Source of the DNA: Janibacter sp. DB-40
Lineage (GTDB): Bacteria; Actinomycetota; Actinomycetes; Actinomycetales; Dermatophilaceae
DNA length: 64,000 nucleotides
Assembly: GCF_029510815.1 (NCBI RefSeq)
Contig: NZ_CP120360.1
Location: forward strand, 1,240,001-1,304,000
Direction: 5' to 3'
How positions within the stretch are numbered: position 1 is the stretch's first letter; each line of letters opens with the position of its first letter. The notes under the pieces are model-generated. The model searched no databases. It was not told where the DNA came from and worked only from the letters and a program-made list of their open reading frames with translations. A program made the position numbers and the translations under genes. This document shows positions 54,725 through 61,792 of the stretch, in pieces.

Positions 54725-54730
54725 GAATCC

Positions 54731-55957
54731 TCAGGTGGCGGGCAGGACAGTCCCCACGCACTCGCCGAAGTCGATGACCGACCCGTCGGGACCGGGCGCG
54801 GTGCCCCGGAGGGTGATCGTCTGCCCGTCGGTGAGGAAGGCCTGCTCGCGGCCGTCGGCGAGGCGCAGCGGCTCCTTGCCGCCCCAGGACAGCTCCATCA
54901 GCGACCCGCGCTCGGCGACCTCGGTGCCGGAGACGGTGCCGGAGCCGAAGAAGTCGCCCGGACGAAGGCTCGCACCGTTGACCGTCATGTGCGCGACCAT
55001 CTGCGGCGCGGTCCAGTAGAGGGTCTTCACCGGCGGGTGCGAGACGACCTCGCCGTCGACGTCGACCTCCATCGTGATGTCCAGACCCCACGGCTCGCTG
55101 CCCGAGTCGTCCAGGTACTCGGCGAGCTGGTGCTCACGGGCGGGTGGCGCGACGCGGGCATCGGCCAGCGCGTCGAAGGGCACGACCCACAGCGAGATCG
55201 ACGAGGCGAAGGACTTGCCCAGGTACGGGCCGAGTGGCACGTACTCGTACCCCTGGATGTCCCGGGCGGACCAGTCGTTGAAGAGCACGACGCCGAAGAC
55301 GTGCTCGGCCCCGGCGCGGTCCACCGACACCTCGCCCTCGGGCACGGACCCACCGAGGACGAAGCCGAGCTCGGCCTCGATGTCCAACCGGCGCGAGGGA
55401 CCGAAGCTGGGGGTCCCCCCTTCCTCCGGCCGAAGGCCCTTGGGGCGCGGGAACGCGGTGCCGGAGGGGACGACGGTGCCGGCGCGGCCGTGGTAGCCGA
55501 CGGGCAGGTGTTTCCAGTTCGGCAGGAGCGGGTCCTGGTCGGGGCGGAACATGCGTCCGATGTTGGCGGCGTGGTGCTCCGAGGCGTAGTAGTCGACGTA
55601 GTCGGCCACGGTGAAGGGCATGTGCAGGGACACCTCGTCGAGCGGGGTCGAGGCGGCCTCCACCGCGTCGTCGAGGCCGTCGGTCGTGACGACCTCCTGC
55701 AGCCAGGCGCGCAGCGGCTGCCAGACGGTGTGTCCGGCTGCGAGGAGCGCGTCGAGATCGGCCGTGCCGACCGCGCCCCGGGCGGTGGGGTCCAGCGCCG
55801 GGGTGGTCGTGGCGTCGGCCAGGGCGGCGATGCCGATGACGCGGTCCCCGAGGCGCACGCCCAGTCGCCGCTCACCCCCGGCGACGGAGAAGGAGGCGTA
55901 GGGCAGGTTCTGCGGGCCGAAGCCCGTGATCGCGAAACGCTCGGCGGCGGTGGTCAT
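54731..55957 (-). CDS. fahA: Fumarylacetoacetase
   Basis: 408-aa enzyme that hydrolyses fumarylacetoacetate to fumarate and acetoacetate, the last step of tyrosine/homogentisate breakdown. Landmarks are FGPQNLPYASFSVAGGERR, the catalytic-site DYVDYYASEHHAANIGRMFR, LPVGYHGRAGTVVPSG, the metal-ligand stretch RRLDIEAELGFVLGG, and VLFNDWSARDIQGYEYVPLG. Start 55957 overlaps the preceding unknown gene by 4 nt. It is the last gene of the hmg operon and ends 6 nt beyond repeat array 2. Confidence 0.95.
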   Translation of the reverse strand: MTTAAERFAITGFGPQNLPYASFSVAGGERRLGVRLGDRVIGIAALADATTTPALDPTARGAVGTADLDALLAAGHTVWQPLRAWLQEVVTTDGLDDAVEAASTPLDEVSLHMPFTVADYVDYYASEHHAANIGRMFRPDQDPLLPNWKHLPVGYHGRAGTVVPSGTAFPRPKGLRPEEGGTPSFGPSRRLDIEAELGFVLGGSVPEGEVSVDRAGAEHVFGVVLFNDWSARDIQGYEYVPLGPYLGKSFASSISLWVVPFDALADARVAPPAREHQLAEYLDDSGSEPWGLDITMEVDVDGEVVSHPPVKTLYWTAPQMVAHMTVNGASLRPGDFFGSGTVSGTEVAERGSLMELSWGGKEPLRLADGREQAFLTDGQTITLRGTAPGPDGSVIDFGECVGTVLPAT

Positions 55958-56826
55958 GGATGCTCCTGGTTCGTGGTCAGGGTCGGGAAGAGGTCGAGTC
56001 GGCGCAGGCTGTCGGCGGGCTCGTCGACGCTGCACGTGCCGAAGGACCGGAAGGACTCGCGCCACGCGCCGTCCGAGGCCGCCGCTGCCGTGCCGAGCAC
56101 GTCGGGGTCGGTCTGGGCGAGCCACGCGGCGATGCTCTCGGCGGGTTCCCCGTCCCGCGCCGCCTGGGTGGCGAGCGCGATGTTGAGGAAGCCGTGGTGG
56201 TGGAAGCCGGTCGCGTCGTTGGTGTACCGCACCGCCTCGTGCAGACCGGCGGTCAGCTTGAAGGGCAGCCCGGCGGCGACCGCCCGCGCGAGCACGTCAC
56301 CGAGTTCCTGCGGGGTCGGGAAGAGATGCGCCTCGATCCCGCCGGTGCGGTACTTCAGCGCCAGCCCGGTGCCGACGAGCAGGTTCAGGGCTCCATCGGC
56401 CACCTGGGCCGCGGTCAGCTCGACGAAGACCGGGATCCCTTGCACCGCAGCGGCGTCGGCGATCTGCTCGGCCATCACGGCGCGGTCCTGCGGGTCGGTC
56501 TTCAGCTCGATCGCCACCACCTCCAGCTGGGGCCGCACGTCCTCGACCGCCTCGAGCGCCTCGGTGAGTGCGCCGGCCGGGGTGACGACGGAGACCTCGA
56601 CCGGCCCGCCGCTCAGGTCGAGGGCGTCGGCGACCTCCCGGGCCCGCTGCAGGTCGGCCAGGGCGAGCACGGCCGGCCCGACCGCCGGGACGAAGGGGGA
56701 GGACCGTCGCGCCACGTGGTCGGTCACCGCCTGCTCGACGGGGGCGAGTCCGGGCGGGAAGGTCGCCGCGTCGTCGAAGAAGCCGAGGAACTGCTCGGGG
56801 ACTGTCTGTTGCGACGTGGCGCTCAT
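55954..56826 (-). CDS. Uncharacterised conserved protein between hmgA and fahA
   Basis: 290-aa protein whose function I cannot name. It opens FLGFFDDAATFPPGLAP. Alternating strands and helices (VEVSVVTPAG, LEVVAIELKTDP, IPVFVELTAAQV, LALKYRTGGIEAHLFPTPQE, LPFKLTAGLHEAVRYTND, FHHHGFLNIALA) look like a TIM barrel with a possible active-site cluster of Lys, His and Arg near the C-terminal end. It overlaps hmgA and fahA by 4 nt at both ends, so it is expressed strictly with them. The pathway step without an enzyme here is maleylacetoacetate isomerisation. Confidence 0.75.
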   Translation of the reverse strand: MSATSQQTVPEQFLGFFDDAATFPPGLAPVEQAVTDHVARRSSPFVPAVGPAVLALADLQRAREVADALDLSGGPVEVSVVTPAGALTEALEAVEDVRPQLEVVAIELKTDPQDRAVMAEQIADAAAVQGIPVFVELTAAQVADGALNLLVGTGLALKYRTGGIEAHLFPTPQELGDVLARAVAAGLPFKLTAGLHEAVRYTNDATGFHHHGFLNIALATQAARDGEPAESIAAWLAQTDPDVLGTAAAASDGAWRESFRSFGTCSVDEPADSLRRLDLFPTLTTNQEHP

Positions 56827-58043
56827 ACGTCTTTCCGCTCGCCGAGCCAGCGCCCGCCGGTCCACGACGAGGCGTACTTGCCGTCGTCCGTGGCGCGAGC
56901 CGCCGGGCCGAGGTCGAGCGGGCGGAAGGTGTCGACCATGACCGCGGTCTCGTCGAAGTACTCCACGCCCATCGACGCCTCGACCGCACCGGGCTGCGGG
57001 CCGTGGTTGTGCCCGCCCGGGTGGATCGAGATCGAGCCCTTGCCGATGCCGGAGCCCTTGCGCGCCTCGTAGTCGCCGTCGACGTAGAACATGATCTCGT
57101 CGGAGTCGACGTTGGAGTGGTAGTACGGCACCGGCACGGCCAGCTCGTGGTAGTCGACCTTGCGCGGCACGAAGTTGCAGATGACGAAGTTGGTGCCCTC
57201 GAAGACCTGGTGGACCGGCGGCGGCTGGTGCACCTTGCCCGTGATCGGCATGAAGTTGCTGATGTTGAAGGTGTACGGGTAGAGGCAGCCGTCCCAGCCG
57301 ACGACGTCGAAGGGGTGGGTCGGCACGGTGTGCACGGTGCCGGCCAGACCCCCTTCGCCCCGCCCGCGGTGCTTGATGTAGACGTCGACGTCGCTCTCCT
57401 CGCGCAGCAGGGGCTCGGTCGGGCCGTGCAGGTCGCGCTCGCAGTAGGGCGCGTGCTCGAGGAGCTGGCCGTAGCGGGAGAGGTAGCGCTTCGGCGGGGC
57501 GATGTGGCTGTTGGCCTCGACGACGTAGAGGCGGGCGGTCTCGCCCTCGCGCAGGACCCAGCGGTGGATGGTGGCACGGGGGATGATCACGTAGTCGCCC
57601 TCGGCGACCTCGAGCGCGCCGAACTGCGTCTCCACGAGGGCCGAGCCGCGCTCGACGTACACGCACTCGTCGCCGATCGCGTTCTTGTACAGCGGGGAGG
57701 TGGTCCCGACCCACGCGTAGGAGATGCGCACGTCGCCGTTGCCGAGGACGAGCTGGCGGCCGGTGACGGCGTCCGTCCCGGCGGCCTGCTCCTCGGTGAA
57801 GAGGTCGTGCAGCGTCAGGTGGCGGGGCAGGAGCGGGTGGTTGGCCACCAGGGACTGGTCGGGCAGCGTCCACTCACGGGCGCCGACGATGCCCGAGGGG
57901 ATGTGGCGGTGGTAGAGCAGCGAGCTGTCGGAGGAGAAGCCCTCCTCGCCCATGAGCTCCTCGGACAGGATGTTGCCGTCCCCGTCCTTGAAGAGGGTGT
58001 GCCGCTGCTGGGGCACCGGTCCGACCTGGCGGTAGTGGGCCAT
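56823..58043 (-). CDS. hmgA: Homogentisate 1,2-dioxygenase
   Basis: 406-aa non-haem iron dioxygenase that opens the homogentisate ring to maleylacetoacetate. The cupin core contains VEANSHIAPPKRYLSRYGQL, DVVGWDGCLYPYTFNISNFM, the metal-site NVDSDEIMFYVDGDYEAR, and HPGGHNHGPQPGAVEASMG with the His ligands. Length is close to the family norm. ATG 58043 follows a clear TTGACC-18-TAGGCT promoter and a large dyad 19-56 nt upstream. It is first in the hmgA-unknown-fahA operon. Confidence 0.95.
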   Translation of the reverse strand: MAHYRQVGPVPQQRHTLFKDGDGNILSEELMGEEGFSSDSSLLYHRHIPSGIVGAREWTLPDQSLVANHPLLPRHLTLHDLFTEEQAAGTDAVTGRQLVLGNGDVRISYAWVGTTSPLYKNAIGDECVYVERGSALVETQFGALEVAEGDYVIIPRATIHRWVLREGETARLYVVEANSHIAPPKRYLSRYGQLLEHAPYCERDLHGPTEPLLREESDVDVYIKHRGRGEGGLAGTVHTVPTHPFDVVGWDGCLYPYTFNISNFMPITGKVHQPPPVHQVFEGTNFVICNFVPRKVDYHELAVPVPYYHSNVDSDEIMFYVDGDYEARKGSGIGKGSISIHPGGHNHGPQPGAVEASMGVEYFDETAVMVDTFRPLDLGPAARATDDGKYASSWTGGRWLGERKDV

Positions 58044-58061
58044 GGGGTTCCTTCACGTCGT

Positions 58062-58128
58062 TGTGCGGTGAGCGTGTAAATGTGTGCGCTCATCGCACAG
58101 CCTATCGATGGTGGAACGACGTGGTCAA
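58062..58128 (-). promoter_or_regulatory. hmgA promoter and large operator dyad
   Basis: On the minus strand, -35 TTGACC (58128-58123), 18 nt, then -10 TAGGCT (58104-58099). Directly downstream, arms TGTGCGGTGAGCG (58062-58074) and CGCTCATCGCACA (58087-58099) form a 13-bp inverted repeat with one mismatch and a 12-bp spacer. It covers the expected transcription start. The IclR-type protein encoded just upstream is the likely ligand, acting as a repressor from this position. Confidence 0.7.
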
Positions 58129-58155
58129 CGTGTTCGGTGACCCGCGACCGTGTGG

Positions 58156-58248
58156 TCAGACCCGCGAGCCGCCCCGGCGCCGCTGCCGCATGACGAGACG
58201 GGCGATTCGACGCGCGATCCTGATGATGATCCCGACGGGTGCAGCCAT
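58156..58248 (-). CDS. Small cationic amphipathic peptide (30 aa)
   Basis: Short reading frame 19 nt downstream of the IclR gene. The peptide MAAPVGIIIRIARRIARLVM continues with RQRRRGGSRV: a hydrophobic/basic amphipathic helix and an Arg-rich tail, net charge about +9. A GAGGA sequence lies 6 nt before the ATG, which is the main support for translation. There is no recognised family. It could be a membrane-associated micropeptide or a leader-type element before hmgA. Coding status needs experimental support. Confidence 0.4.
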   Translation of the reverse strand: MAAPVGIIIRIARRIARLVMRQRRRGGSRV

Positions 58249-58267
58249 GGTGATTCCTCTCGGTGAG

Positions 58268-58945
58268 TCAGTACTGGCGGGTGAGCGAGTCGCGGGCGGC
58301 CTGCACGAGCGGCAGGAGGGCGTCGACGTCGAGGTCGCCCGGTCGGCCCAGGCGGATGATGCCGATGGATGCCTCGGCGTCGCTCGTGAAGGCACCCCCG
58401 GTGGCGACGGCCAAGCCGACGGTGCCGGACTGGATCTCACCCTCGGTCAAGGCGTAGCCGAGGGTGCGGGCGCGGGTGACGGCGGCGATGTCGGAGTCGC
58501 GCTCGGGGCGCTGGGCGAGGATCGCCAACCCATCGGCGCCGTGCTCGAGGGGATGACGTGCGCCCATCGTGTAGCGCACGCCGATGGCACCACGGGCGGC
58601 CGGCTCGGCGACGGCGATGGCGACCGACTCGTCACGGTCAGCGATGGAGACGAAGGCGGTGCACCCGGTCGCGTCGGCGAGCTCTTGGACGACCGGCTGC
58701 GCGGCAGTGCGGTATTGGCTCATGAAGCGCCCGGCGACGACGAGCGCGCCGCTGCCGAGGCGGTAGAGGCCGTCGTGGCCCTTGGCCACGAGGTGACGCT
58801 GCTCGAGGGTGGCGAGGATCCGGTAGGCGCCCGCGCGGTGCACACCGAGCTCGTCGGCGAGGGCGGCGGGGGAGATGCCGCCCGTGCGCCGGGAGACGAT
58901 GTCGATCGCCTCGAGCCCGCGGTCGAGCGTCTGCAGGGTGCTCAT
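58268..58945 (-). CDS. IclR family regulator of homogentisate genes
   Basis: 225-aa IclR protein. The winged HTH is near the N-terminus (LEAIDIVSRRTGGISPAALA, then DELGVHRAGAYRILATLEQ), and the effector domain follows, with CTAFVSIADRDESVAIAVAE and HPLEHGADGLAILAQRPERD. It lies upstream of hmgA on the same strand, so it can control the operon through the dyad at 58062-58099. Homogentisate or a tyrosine-pathway acid is the expected effector by analogy with HmgR-type regulators (inference). Confidence 0.88.
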   Translation of the reverse strand: MSTLQTLDRGLEAIDIVSRRTGGISPAALADELGVHRAGAYRILATLEQRHLVAKGHDGLYRLGSGALVVAGRFMSQYRTAAQPVVQELADATGCTAFVSIADRDESVAIAVAEPAARGAIGVRYTMGARHPLEHGADGLAILAQRPERDSDIAAVTRARTLGYALTEGEIQSGTVGLAVATGGAFTSDAEASIGIIRLGRPGDLDVDALLPLVQAARDSLTRQY

Positions 58946-59040
58946 GGTCTGGGGAGTCTACGCAGCGCGGTGGCGCCCGGGGTGGGGCTGTGCCGCGCGG
59001 ATGCCCCGCCGACGGTGTCGGCGGGGCGGGTGCCGCGGCG

Positions 59041-59172
59041 TCAGCGCGCGCGACGGTGGTCATGGGCCGGGTCGGTCATCAGGGTCTTCTCCACCCACGC
59101 CATGGCGAAGGGGAGCAGGGCCCCGGCGACCATCCCGGCCGCCGCGAGGGCGACAGTCAGTGCCATACACAT
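59041..59172 (-). CDS. Small single-helix membrane protein (43 aa)
   Basis: Short frame starting MCMALTVALAAAGMVAGALL and ending DHRRAR, with one hydrophobic helix of about 22 residues followed by a soluble tail WVEKTLMTDPAHD. A GGGAG lies 10 nt before the ATG. It stands alone between the IclR gene and the M20 peptidase gene. No family recognised; the membrane helix and ribosome site are the only support. Confidence 0.35.
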   Translation of the reverse strand: MCMALTVALAAAGMVAGALLPFAMAWVEKTLMTDPAHDHRRAR

Positions 59173-59447
59173 CACCGTTTCACTCCCTGCGCGGGTCGTG
59201 CGGCATTTGGCGGCCGTGAACCGCCGGGTGTCATCGGATGGTTACCTGCGGCCGCGCTGCCGTCGCTGGTTTCAGGGCTTCGTCACCTACTCACCCGTAC
59301 CGCTTCACGGACTGGCAAGTGCATCGGAAGGGCCCCGTCCGTCGGTCTCAGCAAGCGACCGCTCACCGAATTTCCGGGGTGGGGACCGTTGTGCGACAGG
59401 GGTCGTGGGGCCAGCGTGCTGAGGACCCACACGACAAAGGAGTCGAC
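59173..59447. other. Non-coding interval before the M20 peptidase gene
   Basis: A 275-bp stretch with no convincing reading frame of its own and no clear hairpin. It must hold the promoter and leader of the peptidase gene, but I see no consensus -35/-10 pair. An AAAGGAG ribosome site lies at its end. Confidence 0.4.
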
Positions 59448-61004
59448 ATGGATCACCAGCTCGAGCACCCTTCCCACGAGGCCGCACTGCCACGACGGAC
59501 CGTTCTCGGCGGCATCGGGGCCGCCGCACTCGGCCTGACGGCAGCCGGGGGCGCCACCGCCTACGCGCGACCGTCGCAGTCCGCGACGAACCTGACCGGG
59601 GCGGCGATCCCGGCGGCCGACAAGGACCCCGTCGACCTGCTCAAGCGCATGCTGTCCTACGACACCCAGAACTACGGCCAGGGTGGCACCACCCGTCCGC
59701 ACGGCGAGTGGCTCAAGGGCGTCTGGGAGAACGCCGGTGTACCCGTCGAGATCATCGAGACGCCGCAGGCCGACAACGTCCACGTGATCGCCCGCATCCC
59801 CGGCACGGGAGACGCGGAGCCGCTGCTCCTGCTGGGTCACTCGGACGTCGTCCCGGTGGAGGAGGAGAACTGGGACGTCGACCCCTTCGCCGGGAAGGTC
59901 GTCGACGGCGAGATCTACGGCCGCGGTGCCCTCGACATGAAGGGCGCCAACTCCGCCTTCATCAGCGCCATGCTGCGCCACATCGACGAGGGCGCGCAGT
60001 TCGACCGGGACATCATCGTGCTCACCGACTGCGACGAGGAGGCCGGCTCCTACGGCTCGCGCTGGCTGGCCGAGAACCACTGGGACAAGATCGCCGCCGG
60101 GTCGGTCCTGACAGAGGGCGGGTGGTTCCTCGCGCAGAGCGACCGGACGACGCCGATGCTCATCACGGCCACCCGCCAGGACAACGTCTACTTCAACCTC
60201 GACATCACGGCGAAGGGGGTCGCCACCCACTCCTCGAAGCCAATCCCCGACGAGACGTCGATCGTCACGCTCTCCCGGGCGGTGAGCGAGCTGGGGGAGT
60301 GGGAGGCGCCGGTGCACCTGACCGAGGTCACTCGCGAGTACTTCACCGCGGTGATGGAGGCGACCGACGACGAGCGCTTCGCCAAGGCGATCCGGCTCAT
60401 GCTCAATGCCAGGAGCCAGCCGGCGCGGGAGCGGGCGGCGAAGCTCGTCGTCTCCCGGTCGGACTACCCCTACCTGCACCGTGCGCTGCTGCGCACCACG
60501 CACGCCTTCGTCATCGAGGAGGCGGGGTACAAGGAGAACGTCATCCCGTCGTCGGCGGAGGTGCGCGTGAACTGCCGTGGGATCCCCGGCGGCGAGAAGC
60601 CGCGGGAGTTCCTCGCGAAGGTGCGTGAGCTGCTGGCCGACCGGGAGGTCGAGGTCGCCCTGGTGACGTACGACGGCGAGAGCGAGGAGGAGGCGCTCGC
60701 CGGGCTCGACGAGACGTGGGGGACCCCGCCCGCCGACCTCGACACCGATCTCTACCGCTCCCTGACCGGGGCCGCGGAGAAGGTCTACGAGGGGACCCCC
60801 TTCGCCCCGGCGCTCTTCGAGGCCGGTACGAGCCTTGGGCCATGGCGTGCGGAGGGAGTGCCCGGCTACGGCGTGTACCCGTACGTGCTCAGCAATGAGC
60901 AGCTGATCGGGATGCACGGCAACAACGAGCGCATCTTCGTCGAGGCGCTCAAGCAGGGCACGGACTTCATGTACGAGGTCTTCGCCGGCTTCCTCGCGAA
61001 GTAG
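59448..61004 (+). CDS. Tat-exported M20/M28-type metallopeptidase
   Basis: 518-aa dinuclear zinc peptidase. The N-terminus has a twin-arginine signal (LPRRTVLGGIGAAALGLTAA, then the cleavage-like AYA), so it is secreted folded. Zinc-site motifs are LLLLGHSDVVPV, RGALDMKGANSA, TDCDEEAGSYGS and, at the end, NNERIFVEAL. The dimerisation domain includes the ATHSSKPIP segment. AAAGGAG sits 6 nt before ATG 59448. It resembles dipeptidase/carboxypeptidase-like M20 proteins; the precise substrate is unknown. Confidence 0.9.
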   Translation: MDHQLEHPSHEAALPRRTVLGGIGAAALGLTAAGGATAYARPSQSATNLTGAAIPAADKDPVDLLKRMLSYDTQNYGQGGTTRPHGEWLKGVWENAGVPVEIIETPQADNVHVIARIPGTGDAEPLLLLGHSDVVPVEEENWDVDPFAGKVVDGEIYGRGALDMKGANSAFISAMLRHIDEGAQFDRDIIVLTDCDEEAGSYGSRWLAENHWDKIAAGSVLTEGGWFLAQSDRTTPMLITATRQDNVYFNLDITAKGVATHSSKPIPDETSIVTLSRAVSELGEWEAPVHLTEVTREYFTAVMEATDDERFAKAIRLMLNARSQPARERAAKLVVSRSDYPYLHRALLRTTHAFVIEEAGYKENVIPSSAEVRVNCRGIPGGEKPREFLAKVRELLADREVEVALVTYDGESEEEALAGLDETWGTPPADLDTDLYRSLTGAAEKVYEGTPFAPALFEAGTSLGPWRAEGVPGYGVYPYVLSNEQLIGMHGNNERIFVEALKQGTDFMYEVFAGFLAK

Positions 61005-61050
61005 GGTTCCGCTGTGCCGGGGCGGTGGTGGGCCGTCCCGGCACAACCGG

Positions 61051-61653
61051 TCACGCTCCCTTCGCCCCGACGATCCGGCGCGCGAAGTCCAGGTGCCGCT
61101 CGACGACCTCGTCCTCGGTCAGGGGCCCGTCGGGCTGGTACCACGTGGCGATCGAGACCGACAGCGAGGAGATCGCGCGCGCCGCGTCGGCCGGGTAGGC
61201 GCTGACGAAGCTGCCGTCCGCGACACCGTCGGCGATCGCGTCCGCGAGCAGGCGCTGCTGCTGGTCCCGCTGGGCGATGTGACGGGCGCGCACCTCGGGC
61301 TCCATGCTGCGCATCTCGGTCGAGGCCAGGAAGGCGTGGTCGCGGCGCTCCATGTGGAAGCGGGCCAGTGCCTCGACGAGGTTGTCGAAGCGCCCGCGCG
61401 GGGTGCCGTCGGAGTCCTCCTCGGCGGCGTGGCTGTGGGCGAGCATCTCGGTCATCGTCGCCGTGACGATCGCGTCGAGGATCGCCTGCTTCGAGCGGTG
61501 GTGGTGGTAGAGGCCCGGGACGGAGAGGCCGGCCGCCTCGGCGATCGAGCGGATCGAGGTGCCGTGGTACCCCTCCCGGACGAAGACGCGGAGCGCGGCC
61601 TGCAGCGGGGGCGTGAGCATGTCCGGGCCGAACGTGCGCCAGTCCGTGGTCAT
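61051..61653 (-). CDS. TetR family regulator
   Basis: 200-aa protein with the N-terminal HTH LQAALRVFVREGYHGTSIRS, then IAEAAGLSVPGLYHHHRSKQ, and a TetR_C domain of the type found with fatty-acid/acyl-CoA genes (MERRDHAFLASTEMRSMEPE). ATG 61653 follows AGGAG; the upstream ATG 61674 lacks one. It is divergent from an acyl-CoA synthetase gene, and a 20-bp perfect palindrome lies between them. Repression lifted by an acyl-CoA is the likely mode (inference). Confidence 0.88.
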   Translation of the reverse strand: MTTDWRTFGPDMLTPPLQAALRVFVREGYHGTSIRSIAEAAGLSVPGLYHHHRSKQAILDAIVTATMTEMLAHSHAAEEDSDGTPRGRFDNLVEALARFHMERRDHAFLASTEMRSMEPEVRARHIAQRDQQQRLLADAIADGVADGSFVSAYPADAARAISSLSVSIATWYQPDGPLTEDEVVERHLDFARRIVGAKGA

Positions 61654-61710
61654 GCGTGGCTCCTGTCGTCTCACTGGTCGGGCTCCTCGACCCTAGTGCG
61701 GTTCGCACCC

Positions 61711-61769
61711 TTGACATCCGAAGGTCTCCTCACCCACAGTACAAGGGCCGACCGAGCGATCGCTCGGTC
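61711..61769 (+). promoter_or_regulatory. Promoter and TetR operator of the acyl-CoA synthetase gene
   Basis: TTGACA (61711-61716), 18 nt, CACAGT (61735-61740), then the perfect 20-bp palindrome GACCGAGCGATCGCTCGGTC at 61750-61769. ACCGA/TCGGT half-sites are typical of TetR regulators. The palindrome lies just downstream of the -10, where binding would block transcription. A smaller dyad, GTGCG-GTT-CGCAC, is at 61696-61708 near a TAGGGT on the minus strand. Confidence 0.7.
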
Positions 61770-61792
61770 CACAAGGAAGTGGGTGACCAGGC

